From positions 4,109,501 through 4,173,500 of the forward strand of contig NZ_CP089291.1 of the NCBI RefSeq assembly GCF_022818495.1: DNA of 64,000 nt, read 5' to 3'. The first letter of the stretch is position 1; each line of letters starts with the position of its first letter. The notes beneath the pieces are model-generated. The model was not told the origin of the DNA. It saw only the letters and a program-made list of their open reading frames with translations, and made no database searches. A program made the position numbers and the translations under genes. Origin of the DNA: Fodinisporobacter ferrooxydans. Its GTDB lineage: Bacteria > Bacillota > Bacilli > Tumebacillales > MYW30-H2. Below are positions 17,319 through 25,710 of the stretch, one piece after another.

Positions 17319-18608
17319 ATGCATATGCAAATAAATATTAATACAGATATTGAAATGAATAATCTTTCAGATTTACCTAAATTAAACATGTTAATGGAGA
17401 ACTTGAAGATGAAAATCAATAAAAGTAAATTGGCTCGTGATATGGGGGTGGATCGGAGGACGATTGAAAAATATCTTAAGGGCTATGAGCCGAAAAGGAT
17501 TCGGGAACGGTCATCAAAGATAGATGACTATTACGAAATTATTGCATTATTACTTTCGGAAGAGTCTAAGCAAATATTTTATTACAAACGAGTATTATGG
17601 CAATATCTAAAAGATAATCATGGATTAAGCTGTAGTCAATCCAATTTTAGAAAGTACATATTAAACAAAGTAGAATTTCAAAGCTATTTTGATTCAGGTA
17701 AAAGAAAGAGTTCAAACGTTGAAGTGGTTCGCTTTGAAACACCTCCAGCCGAACAAGCACAGTTGGATTGGAAGGAAAATATTCGATACATCACCAAGGA
17801 TGGCGAGATCTTGTATGTAAATATTTGCGTGCTCTTACTTGCCTTTTCAAGATTTCGAACTTTTCATCTATCAATATCCAAATCTCAAAGCCTATTATTC
17901 GCATTCCTGACGGAAAGCTTCGAAGCATTTGGAGGAGTTCCCAAAACGATTGTGACAGACAATATGAAAACAGTTATGGACGAACCTCGAACCGAGTATC
18001 AAAAAGGAAAGGTAAATGAGCGTTTTGATCAATTCGCTAAAGATATGGGATTTGAAGTGTGGCCTTGCATCGCTGGGAGACCGAGAACAAAAGCTAAAGT
18101 AGAAGCTCCCATGAAGATAATTGATGAAATTCATGCCTATCAAGGAAAATTTGATTATGAGGAACTCCATCAATTTGTACAAAAACTTTGTGATCGAATC
18201 AATCATAGTTACCACCAAGGAACAGGAAAAATACCTATATTAGCATTAAAAAAAGAAAGAAACCTCTTATCTCCACTACCACATGAAAGAATAAGAGATT
18301 TCTATAAAATTGATCAAATACTTGTGAAAGTGAATACATCCAATATGATCACTTTCAAGTCCAACCAGTATTCAGTCCCACCTGGATACATTGGACAAAC
18401 CCTGAGTTTACAAGTATATGATAACCATATCTACATCTATTATAACACTGAGTTAGTTGTCCAACACGCAATTAGTCATTTGAAAATCAATTACAAACCT
18501 GATCATTACGTTGGGGCTTTGGCTAGAGGGCTGCCTTCTTCGACCAATATAGAAGAACTGGCGATAAAAAATTTAGAGGCAATTCATGAGGTGTATAAAA
18601 ATGAATAG
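17319..18608 (+). CDS. istA: IS21-family transposase IstA
   Basis: A 429-residue DDE recombinase. It begins with a helix-turn-helix (MKINKSKLARDMGVDRRTIEKYLKGY). The catalytic acids lie in QLDWKEN, IVTDNMKT and KAKVEAPMKIIDE. The C-terminal beta-barrel domain includes FKSNQYSVPPGYIGQ. ATG 17319 behind GAGGTGAATATT is preferred over the 17280 start. The last codons overlap the istB start by 8 bp, the standard istA-istB coupling. It appears intact, but its ATPase partner is broken. Confidence 0.92.
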   Translation: MHMQININTDIEMNNLSDLPKLNMLMENLKMKINKSKLARDMGVDRRTIEKYLKGYEPKRIRERSSKIDDYYEIIALLLSEESKQIFYYKRVLWQYLKDNHGLSCSQSNFRKYILNKVEFQSYFDSGKRKSSNVEVVRFETPPAEQAQLDWKENIRYITKDGEILYVNICVLLLAFSRFRTFHLSISKSQSLLFAFLTESFEAFGGVPKTIVTDNMKTVMDEPRTEYQKGKVNERFDQFAKDMGFEVWPCIAGRPRTKAKVEAPMKIIDEIHAYQGKFDYEELHQFVQKLCDRINHSYHQGTGKIPILALKKERNLLSPLPHERIRDFYKIDQILVKVNTSNMITFKSNQYSVPPGYIGQTLSLQVYDNHIYIYYNTELVVQHAISHLKINYKPDHYVGALARGLPSSTNIEELAIKNLEAIHEVYKNE

Positions 18609-19198
18609 CAGTTATAACAAATTAGTCCAAAATTTAGAGTATTTAAAGTTAAAACAAATGGTGGTCCATCTTGATGACACGATCGATTTTATGACAAATA
18701 ATCAACTATCATTTACGGATGCGTTAATCAAACTTACAGATTATGAGATTGATATGAAAGAAATAAACATGGTGAAATCCATGGTTAGGGTAGGAGCATT
18801 CCCACATTTTAAGGAAGTAAAAGACTTTGATTTTGATTTTCAGCCATCGATTAATAAACAGCAGATATTAGATTTTACCACCTTACGGTTTATTGAACAA
18901 AAAGAAAATATTGTATTTTTAGGAACAAGTGGAGTTGGAAAAACACATTTAGCAACTTCTATAGGAATAGCAGCTGCTAAAAAAAGGACGAGCACTTATT
19001 TTATCAAGTGTAATGAATTGATCATGAATTTAAAAAAGGCAAAACTTGAAAACCGGCTGGAAAACAGATTAAAACATTATGCAAAATACAAACTGCTTAT
19101 AATCGATGAAATCGGCTATTTACCGATTGATGCAGAAGATGCAAAGTTGTTTTTTCAGTTGATTGATTTGAGATACGAACAGAAAAGTACCATATTAA
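18601..19198 (+). pseudogene. istB: IstB ATPase, N-terminal part (interrupted)
   Basis: The AAA+ helper of IstA, cut after STIL by the transposon at 19199; two stray codons from the insert end the frame. Walker A is GTSGVGKTHLA and Walker B is KLLIIDEIGYLPID. The remaining C-terminal third is found in frame at 22768-22944 on the far side of the insert, so the gene would be restored by precise excision. Confidence 0.93.
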
Positions 19199-19322
19199 TG
19201 TGAATGAGCACTTTGTTTCCGCAGGAAACAAGTGCTCATTTGCACATTGGAACAGATTACCGCTATTTTAATGCCGCCTCAATTTGCTAAACTTTTTGCA
19301 AATTATAAGGGCGGTGTTTCGA

Positions 19323-19889
19323 GTGATTATTACCCATCATTTTCCAGTTGATCTTCCCTGTTATTTTCAGCTCGGCAGGGCCAATAATTTCCCTGTGATT
19401 GAATCTTGCCCGATTTGTAAGTCCCAACAGAAGTTAAAACGCCATGGTTTTTATAACCGCTACGCGATCGAGACCGATGCAGAATATCGGATTCCCATTT
19501 GCCGTTACAAATGTCCGAATCCCAAATGTAACAAAACATTCGCTATTCTTCCGGATTTTCTGCTTCCCTACTTTCAGAACACGCTCTCTTCCATCTTGCA
19601 GACCTTACAACTATTCTGGGCTTATTGTGTACTGCTATTTAGCCGCCAGTTAGTTTGTTTTTACCGGAAACGGTTGATGGCCAAAAGCAAAATCATCGAG
19701 ATGTTCTTTCGTCTTGAGGGGAACAAACAGATCTTCCCAGAAGATCCCATAGAAAAAGCCATAATGCTTCTGAATATGATTGAAACTCTCCCCAGAGTCA
19801 CCTTCATTCGAAAGTGGCACAATCATTACATTAGCAGCTTTATGGCACATTCATTTTATCACGGATCACCCGTGGCCAAAACAGAATAA
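19323..19889 (+). CDS. DUF6431-like zinc-ribbon protein of the transposon
   Basis: About 188 residues. The N-terminus carries ESCPICKSQQKLKRHGFY and CRYKCPNPKCNKTFAILPDF, a zinc ribbon with CxxC and CxxxxC pairs. A helical region follows. GTG 19323 with AAGGGCGG upstream is preferred to 19284, which would place the start inside the terminal repeat zone. Proteins of this type regularly accompany the DDE transposase/ATPase pair. The role is unknown, perhaps target or end recognition. Confidence 0.65.
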   Translation: MIITHHFPVDLPCYFQLGRANNFPVIESCPICKSQQKLKRHGFYNRYAIETDAEYRIPICRYKCPNPKCNKTFAILPDFLLPYFQNTLSSILQTLQLFWAYCVLLFSRQLVCFYRKRLMAKSKIIEMFFRLEGNKQIFPEDPIEKAIMLLNMIETLPRVTFIRKWHNHYISSFMAHSFYHGSPVAKTE

Positions 19890-20034
19890 TGTTTCCACAT
19901 ACCTTTTTCCTCGTCAGGGACCGTGTACGGGTTTTATAATGCATCGTAATGGTTAGCCGGCTAGCCTTCGAAAAGGAAGAACGAGAAAGCGCGCCAGTTC
20001 TTTCCAATTTAGACAATGGGAGGCTACTTAACCA

Positions 20035-21300
20035 ATGGATGAACAAAACCGGGAACGCGTGGCCCTTTTTCGCTATGGGATCATCGCTCCCTTGCTCAAT
20101 GAACAGGTGGATCGCGCCACATATTTGGCTGAGGTGTCTGCCAAAACCCACGAAGTCCCTTACTATGGTTCCAAAGAATTTACACCCAAGACAATCTTAG
20201 CTTGGCTAAGGCAATATCGCCGTAATGGTTTTGACGCGTTAAAGCCCCAGGCACGTTCGGATCGAGGACAATCCCGATCGTTATCCGGTGAATTACAGCT
20301 GCACTTGGTATCCCTGCGTAAAGAAAATCAAGGAATGCCAGTGACGGTGTTTTATGACCAATTGGTGCAACAAGGAGAGATTTTACCGCAGGATGTATCT
20401 TATACCTCTATCTATCGCTTACTGAAAAAGGAGGGATTGCTGGGGAAGGGGATAGTGCGTTCGCCCGAACGAAAACGGTTTTCTCATGATACGGTCAATA
20501 TGCTCTGGCAAACCGACCTGTCAGATGGGCCATATCTTCGTACAGGCGACAAAAAAATCAAGACGTATTTAATTGCGGTGATCGATGATTGCTCTCGCCT
20601 ATGCACATTTGCGCAATTTGTCCCATCCGAGAAATTTGACGGGCTACGCACAGTCTTGAAAGAAGCTTTGCTTCGCAGAGGCATTCCCAAGATGCTGTAT
20701 ACCGACAACGGCAAGATCTTTCGTTCCGATACGCTGCATTTGGCTTGTGCAGAATTAGGCATACACCTCCTGCACACGCAGCCCTATGATGCCGCTAGCA
20801 AAGGGAAAATAGAACGCCTGTTCGGAACGATTAAGACGCGTTTCTATTCGCTGTTAAAAGCAAAACCGGCTTCTTCATTGGAAGAACTGAATGAACGGTT
20901 TTGGAAGTGGTTGGAGGAAGACTACCATCGCAAGCCACATTCTTCTCTCAATGGAAAAATGCCGCTCGAAGTGTACTTGTCCCAGATTGATCAAGTACGG
21001 ATGGTCGACGACCCTGCCAAATTAGATCCTATCTTTCTTAAACGGGAGAATCGAACTGTCAAACATGACGGAACGTTTTCGCTCAATAACCAGCTGTATG
21101 AAGTTCCCGAGCGATTTATAGGTCAAAAGATCGAGATTCGTTACGATGAACAAGGCGTGCATATCTATGAGGACGGGAAACCAGTCGCTCGCGCTTCTGA
21201 AGTGAATTTTCATGATAATGCTCATGTAAAACGAAAACGACCCGCCATCTCCTTCGCTGATATGCAAGGGATGGACAGGAAAGGAGAAGATAGGGAATGA
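20035..21300 (+). CDS. DDE transposase (Mu/TnsB-like, rve core)
   Basis: A 421-residue transposase. The N-terminal helix-turn-helix region ends near KTILAWLRQYRRNGFDALKP. The RNase-H core has its acids in MLWQTDLSDGPYL, MLYTDNGKIFRSD and KGKIERLFGTIKTRF. A C-terminal beta-barrel includes LNNQLYEVPERFIGQKIEI. ATG 20035 has GGGAGG upstream. The stop overlaps the ATPase start by 4 bp, coupling the two subunits. Confidence 0.9.
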   Translation: MDEQNRERVALFRYGIIAPLLNEQVDRATYLAEVSAKTHEVPYYGSKEFTPKTILAWLRQYRRNGFDALKPQARSDRGQSRSLSGELQLHLVSLRKENQGMPVTVFYDQLVQQGEILPQDVSYTSIYRLLKKEGLLGKGIVRSPERKRFSHDTVNMLWQTDLSDGPYLRTGDKKIKTYLIAVIDDCSRLCTFAQFVPSEKFDGLRTVLKEALLRRGIPKMLYTDNGKIFRSDTLHLACAELGIHLLHTQPYDAASKGKIERLFGTIKTRFYSLLKAKPASSLEELNERFWKWLEEDYHRKPHSSLNGKMPLEVYLSQIDQVRMVDDPAKLDPIFLKRENRTVKHDGTFSLNNQLYEVPERFIGQKIEIRYDEQGVHIYEDGKPVARASEVNFHDNAHVKRKRPAISFADMQGMDRKGEDRE

Positions 21301-22106
21301 TCATGGCATTCTATTCCCTTTCCAAAATCCCTTTTGCCAAGGAAACCAAAGGTATGTCGCCCTATACTTCCCGTTCCTTTCAAGAAGCAATGGGATGTTT
21401 AACCTACATGAAGCAGGTTCGCGGCATGGCACTTGTTGTCGGCGACCCGGGAGCCGGTAAAACCTACGCCTTGGGTGCATTTGCCGAAGGCTTGGGCCAA
21501 TCGCTCTACAAGGTCATCTATTTCCCGTTGTCTACAGGAACAGTAACTGACTTTTACCGTGGATTGGCCTTCGGCCTAGGAGAACAGCCACAAAGTCGGA
21601 AAGTGGATCTGTTTCGCCAAATCCAACAGGCGATTAGCCGTTTGTTCTACGAACAAAAGATTACGCCGGTTTTCATCCTTGACGAGATGCAAATGGCCAA
21701 AGATGTCTTTTTACAAGATTTGAGCCTGCTCTTTAATTTTCACATGGATACCCAGAATCCTTTTGTCCTTCTTATATGCGGCTGGCCTTACTTACGGGAC
21801 CGTCTGTCGTTAAACCCACATAGATCCTTATCCCAGCGGCTTTTGGTTCGACATCAGGTCGAGCCGCTGGATAAGGAAGAGGTCAAGGGATATATGGAGC
21901 ATCACCTTGCCTATGCCGGGGCGAAATATCCGATTTTCACGGAAGACGCAATAGAAGCTGTTAGTGCCTGTTCCAATGGATATCCACGCCTGATTAATTT
22001 ATTGGCTATGCACGCCCTATTATATGGCAGCCAAAACAAAAAAGAACAGATCGATGCCGAAGTCATCCGGATCATCGCCCCGGAGTGCGGTCTGGCATTG
22101 AGATAG
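21297..22106 (+). CDS. AAA ATPase of the transposon (ExeA/TniB-like)
   Basis: A 269-residue ATPase with Walker A GDPGAGKTYALG, Walker B VFILDEMQMA and a sensor-like LLICGWPYLRDR. Such proteins (MuB, TnsC, TniB) assemble on target DNA, recruit the transposase and give target immunity. The start overlaps the transposase stop. DUF5348 follows 70 bp later. Confidence 0.88.
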   Translation: MIMAFYSLSKIPFAKETKGMSPYTSRSFQEAMGCLTYMKQVRGMALVVGDPGAGKTYALGAFAEGLGQSLYKVIYFPLSTGTVTDFYRGLAFGLGEQPQSRKVDLFRQIQQAISRLFYEQKITPVFILDEMQMAKDVFLQDLSLLFNFHMDTQNPFVLLICGWPYLRDRLSLNPHRSLSQRLLVRHQVEPLDKEEVKGYMEHHLAYAGAKYPIFTEDAIEAVSACSNGYPRLINLLAMHALLYGSQNKKEQIDAEVIRIIAPECGLALR

Positions 22107-22176
22107 CTTGGATGGCTTAGAACGAGTCAAAGGGGACAACCCTGATCCCCAAATATTCTCAGGAAAGGAAAGAATC

Positions 22177-22413
22177 ATGATGACCCGAACCCAAAAACCA
22201 GGAATCCTCGTCTATTGTCCTGCCAAGGAACGCTGGCAAATCCAAAAGATAGACCATTCTTACGACCTTCACTGCGGCGATTGTTTCGAGATTAAGGTAG
22301 GCTATGAGTATATCCCTTGTAGAATAGAACTTGGCTGTGAATGGCTGTTATACCTTCGGGAAACTCGATTTTATTTACATCCAAAACAGAAATACGAAGT
22401 GAAAGTCGATTAA
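22177..22413 (+). CDS. DUF5348-like small protein of the transposon
   Basis: A 78-residue protein starting MMTRTQKPGILVYCPAKE. ATG 22177 follows AAAGGAAAG; the longer frame from 22108 has no ribosome site. The compact beta-rich sequence (LHCGDCFEIKVG, then WLLYLRETRFYLH) matches the small proteins that travel as the last gene of this transposon type. Function unknown. Confidence 0.6.
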   Translation: MMTRTQKPGILVYCPAKERWQIQKIDHSYDLHCGDCFEIKVGYEYIPCRIELGCEWLLYLRETRFYLHPKQKYEVKVD

Positions 22414-22441
22414 CAAAGAGTGACAAGTGATTACTTCTTAG

Positions 22442-22488
22442 ACCCAGTAGAAAGGCAATAGCTAAATGCTATTGCCTTTCTACTGGGT
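22442..22488. terminator. perfect 21-bp inverted repeat after the transposon genes
   Basis: The arms 22442-22462 and 22468-22488 are perfectly complementary around a TAAAT loop. It lies 28 bp after the DUF5348 stop. It could end transcription of the transposon operon from either side and shield it from readthrough, although no long U tract follows. Confidence 0.6.
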
Positions 22489-22767
22489 GCAACAAGCGAT
22501 AGCGCGTTAGGAAAAAAGCAAACTTGATCACGTATTAGACGAGTATATAGGGAATGAACGATTTGAACAAGAGCGGAATTGGGATAAAGTGTAGTTGAAG
22601 TAGGATGGATTGGATAATAGTGGAATGAAATACTCGCCAGAAGACCGCGAAAGCGTGCAAATTTTTTAATCATTGGCTAATTTATTCTGAAAAAGGGGCC
22701 TAAAATCTTTCGATATGGGACCTAAATAATTTGCAAATCCTAAGCCGATTTATTGTGCAAATTCACA
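22489..22767. other. right-end region of the transposon with repeated TTTGCA motifs
   Basis: No coding frame. In reverse complement the end reads TGTGAATTTGCACAATAAAT, then GGATTTGCAAATTATTTAGG, and further in CGTGCAAATTTTTTAAT-like sequence. The TTTGCAAATTAT motif is repeated at the left end near 19303, which supports its use as a transposase-binding site. Confidence 0.5.
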
Positions 22768-22944
22768 ATATTAACAACGAATGCAAGTTTTAAAACTTGG
22801 GGAGATATATTTCAAGACCCCAAAATTGCCAACGCCATCTTAGACCGTGTTCTCCACCACGCAACAGTGGTAAATATTATCGGAGATTCCTACCGTCTAA
22901 AGGACCACTTTGAAAATGAGAATAATAAACGGGGAGAAAGATAA
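22768..22944 (+). pseudogene. istB: IstB ATPase, C-terminal part
   Basis: Resumes exactly where the upstream fragment stops, reading ILTTNASFKTWGDIFQD and then AILDRVLHHATVVNI, the arginine-finger region of IstB. It begins in the second copy of the 7-bp target duplication. It cannot be expressed as part of IstB while the insert remains. Confidence 0.9.
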
Positions 22945-22945
22945 G

Positions 22946-23257
22946 ATGGGAGTATTGGGATTAAAGGAAACAACACAGTTCTTTCGTTCATATGGGATAA
23001 AATGTGATGAGAAATGGATTGAAGAGTGGCTGAAAACTACTGCCGCAAAAGATTTAACCTATCAAGTTTGTGAAGATGATCTTTATGAATTTAATGAGTG
23101 GTGTAGATGGAAAGGCACAGCCTATGAAGAAGGAATAGATGATCAAACAAAAATCGCAAGATTATTAGAGGAAATAGATGAGCTAAAAAGTGAAATAACC
23201 ATGTTAAAAAAGGAGAAGGAGCTTTTAGAAAATAAACTAGGGATCATTCCCTTTTAA
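22946..23257 (+). CDS. IS21-associated accessory protein, coiled-coil C-terminus
   Basis: A 103-residue protein (MGVLGLKETTQFFRSYGIK...) with a helical heptad-rich tail (IARLLEEIDELKSEITMLK). ATG 22946 follows GGGGAG and starts one base after the istB stop, so it belongs to the IS21-type operon. I do not recognise a domain. The N-terminus resembles a small winged-helix binding module, which is a guess. Confidence 0.5.
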   Translation: MGVLGLKETTQFFRSYGIKCDEKWIEEWLKTTAAKDLTYQVCEDDLYEFNEWCRWKGTAYEEGIDDQTKIARLLEEIDELKSEITMLKKEKELLENKLGIIPF

Positions 23258-23463
23258 TCAATAGCAGCTTCCCCCAGTCCAATTGAAGCTGATTGGCTGG
23301 GGGAAAATAAAAATGATTGGAAAACAAATATGTACATTCTTAAACGATCAAAAATGTACATATTATCATTGACATTTATAGTCCATCTTTGCAATACACG
23401 ATTCGTGTCTTGGTGGGATGAAGTTCTAATCCACATTCCCTGAACCGAATTTCGTATGTCCAC

Positions 23464-24311
23464 TCAAGTAATAAAACATTCGAAGTACACCTACACGATT
23501 GGCTTGAGCTGATCGCCAAACAGAAGGTTCGTGATACAACTTTCAAAAACTATAAACGAGCCGTCGAACATCGGATTATTCCTGCCCTTGGAAAAATGAA
23601 GTTAGATGAAATCAAAGTAGGACATGGACAAGAATTCGTATAGAAATTATCTGACGAGGGATTGTCCCCACGATACATTGAATATATTTGTACAATTATG
23701 AAAAGTGCGCTCGATCAGGCAGTTGATTGGGAGTTGCTTGCTCGAAACCCACTACAAAATATTGAAATTCCTAGAGCGCGAAGAAGAGATATTCATTCTA
23801 CATGGTCAATGGAGCAAGTGAATCACTTCTTAAATTCTGCCAAATTCGAAAGCGTAATATACTATGCATTATTCCTTGTTATGGTTAACACAGGAATGCG
23901 CAGAGGCGAAGTCTTAGGTTTACGTTGGCAAGATGTTGATATGAACCAAGGAAAAATAAATGTGGTCAGAACACTTGTGTATGATGAAGACGGATTTCGA
24001 TTCCATGAGCCAAAAACGAGCAGTTCAAAACGCCAAATTTCGATTGATGAGTTTGTTTGTGAAGAACTTAGGAAATACAAATCGAAACAAAATGAATTTA
24101 AGCTTGCAATTGGTTCAAGTTACGAAGATAATGGACTATTGTTTTGCCGCGAAGACGGAAAACCAATCTATCCACGTCAACTGGCGACTGTTTTTAATCG
24201 AATTGCAAAAGCAGCGAAAGTACCAAAAATTCGCATTCATGACATCCGACACACGCATGCAACCTTACTTTTGAAGTTAGGTGAAAATCCTAAAGTGGTC
24301 AGTGAATATGA
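23464..24311 (+). pseudogene. phage-type tyrosine integrase, amber-interrupted and 3'-truncated
   Basis: The N-terminal core-binding domain reads FEVHLHDWLELIAKQK and RIIPALGKMKLDEI. It hits an in-frame TAG at 23641, then continues LSDEGLSPRYIEYICTIMK. The catalytic domain keeps the first arginine (NTGMRRGEVLGLRWQDVD) and HDIRHTHATLLLKLG (His-x-x-Arg). The protein is cut by the IS3 end at 24312 before the nucleophile tyrosine. It is certainly inactive and marks a former phage or ICE insertion. Confidence 0.88.
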
Positions 24312-24473
24312 TGGCCCCATTTGTCAAGACAACAATTTTTAATCTCTAAGCTATAGTCCAGTTTTCCCTGTTCCTATCCTCTTTTTAGGAGGAGTGGGAG
24401 GGGTGAATGGCCGTAGGCCAGAGGGGAGGAGCGAAGCGGCTTCCCCTGTTCGTTTTCTTTCATCCCTTTGTTG

Positions 24474-25403
24474 CTAAGCAATCTCCTTTCCTGAATATGT
24501 ATTTTGCCGAGAAGAAGTAGGAATCGGATCCTCAGGTTTCATGCCATCCAGGTAAATCTCAGCAGGCGTGTGATAGTTGAGCGATTGGTGTGGCCGTTCG
24601 TGATTGTACTTGTATATGAATTTTCTGATTGATTCCCGCGCCTCCCGTGGTGTGGCGTATTCTTTTGTGTATACTTCCTGGTACTTGAGCGTTCGCCAAA
24701 ATCTTTCAATAAAGATATTATCCACAGCTCGATTCTTTCCGTCCATGCTAATTCGGACGCCAGCTTGCTTGAGTATATCCGTGTACTGTGGACTGGTGAA
24801 ATGACTGCCTTGGTCGCTGTTCCAAATCTCTGGCTTCGCATGCCCCAAAGCCGTCTGAGTGGCCTTCAGCACGAAGTCGATCTCCAGTGTCTGGTCCAAC
24901 TCCCAACTCACAATATAGCGGGAATACAAGTCAATCACGGCGACAAGATACATCCATCCACGCTTGAGGCGGATATAGGTGATGTCGATTGACCAGACAT
25001 GATTGGGGTGACTGGCCTTAACGCCTCTAAGCAGATAGGGATAAATCTTGTGGGCCAGGTTCCGTTTACTCAGATTCGGACCAGGGCTCACACCGGCAAT
25101 CCCCATTTCCCTCATGCAGCGTACGACACGCTTGCGGTTGATGGCCCAGCCCTCTCGCCGCAGGATCGCCGTAATGTAACGACTTCCTGAGACTGGCCGA
25201 TCTGTGTATATCTCGTCGATGCGTCGCCGGAGACGGATCTCCTCGTCAGAGACGCTCACAGGGTTGTAGTAAAGGCTCGAACGATTCAGGCTGAGTAACT
25301 CTGCCTGCCTAGAAATAGAAAGTTTCTCACTATCGTGATCGACCATAGCAACTCTATCATCTCTAGTTCGGTTTGATGCCAGATTTTTTTTTAAGCCACT
25401 CAA
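24474..25403 (-). CDS. IS3-family transposase OrfB (DDE)
   Basis: A 309-residue catalytic subunit. An HTH_21-like region (RPVSGSRYITAILRREGW) precedes the rve core with acids in VWSIDITYI, WNSDQGSHF and NIFIERFWRTLKY. It lacks its own clear start and is normally made as an OrfAB fusion by -1 frameshifting. A nine-A run at 25383-25391 in the overlap with orfA is the probable slippery site. Confidence 0.92.
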   Translation of the reverse strand: MSGLKKNLASNRTRDDRVAMVDHDSEKLSISRQAELLSLNRSSLYYNPVSVSDEEIRLRRRIDEIYTDRPVSGSRYITAILRREGWAINRKRVVRCMREMGIAGVSPGPNLSKRNLAHKIYPYLLRGVKASHPNHVWSIDITYIRLKRGWMYLVAVIDLYSRYIVSWELDQTLEIDFVLKATQTALGHAKPEIWNSDQGSHFTSPQYTDILKQAGVRISMDGKNRAVDNIFIERFWRTLKYQEVYTKEYATPREARESIRKFIYKYNHERPHQSLNYHTPAEIYLDGMKPEDPIPTSSRQNTYSGKEIA

Positions 25404-25662
25404 CCTCCGTGGTTAAGCGACCGATTTTCGCATAGAGTTCAGACGTTTCTTTTTCATGCTCCTTCTTGAGGGTGGCGTTCTTCTTGCCTTCGTCCTCAAA
25501 CAGGCTTGACATATTCTCTACGGCAGTGTTCTTCCAACGGTGGAGCATCGTGACGTGCACACCGTATTCAGATGAAATCTGAGCGATAGTTTTTTCTTCT
25601 TTGAGTAGTTCCAAGACGACTTCTGCTTTGAATGATGCCGAATAATGTTTTCTCATACTCAT
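25363..25662 (-). CDS. IS3-family OrfA (helix-turn-helix)
   Basis: A 99-residue DNA-binding protein: YSASFKAEVVLELLKEEKT, then ISSEYGVHVTMLHRWK, the HTH_Tnp_1 fold. A leucine-zipper-like tail follows (LYAKIGRLTTEVEWLKKK). It ends 40 bp inside orfB. The A9 tract encoding the final lysines is the frameshift point. Confidence 0.9.
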   Translation of the reverse strand: MSMRKHYSASFKAEVVLELLKEEKTIAQISSEYGVHVTMLHRWKNTAVENMSSLFEDEGKKNATLKKEHEKETSELYAKIGRLTTEVEWLKKKSGIKPN

Positions 25663-25710
25663 ATTGTAGCTTAATCGGTCCCTTCTGAGTTGTTTAGTTT
25701 CTGGGGACCA

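Larger units (their letters stand above)
19199..22767 (+). mobile_element. Mu/Tn7-like four-gene transposon (DUF6431, DDE transposase, AAA ATPase, DUF5348)
   Basis: The boundaries are exact. The left end TGTGAATGAGCAC pairs with the right end, which in reverse complement is TGTGAATTTGCAC, so the element has TG...CA tips. It is flanked by ATATTAA at 19192-19198 and again at 22768-22774, a 7-bp target duplication inside istB. Both ends contain several TTTGCAAAT- or TTTGCAC-like motifs, as expected for multiple transposase-binding sites. A DDE transposase plus an ATPase regulator is the MuA/MuB or TnsB/TnsC arrangement. The element is complete and recently inserted relative to the decay around it. 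Confidence 0.85.
17233..23374 (+). mobile_element. IS21-type element, split by a second transposon
   Basis: The ends carry matching inverted repeats. The left reads TGCTATTTTAAGAATGTACA and then a TGATCATTTAAGTATGTACA repeat. The right end, in reverse complement, shows ATATGTACA...TGATCGTTTAAGAATGTACA. Inside are istA, istB and an accessory gene. The 3569-bp insertion at 19199-22767 interrupts istB. No target duplication is evident at the outer ends; the left flank is intron and the right flank is integrase DNA, so the flanks have been rearranged. Confidence 0.8.
24312..25710 (-). mobile_element. IS3-family insertion sequence
   Basis: Contains overlapping orfA and orfB on the minus strand. 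The ends resemble each other: TGGCCCCATTTGTC at 24312, and in reverse complement TGGTCCCCAGAAAC at 25710. No 3-bp target duplication is seen, and the flanks are unrelated (integrase on one side, IS4-type transposase on the other). The element therefore probably took part in a deletion. A 130-bp non-coding segment lies between orfB and the left end. Confidence 0.7.
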
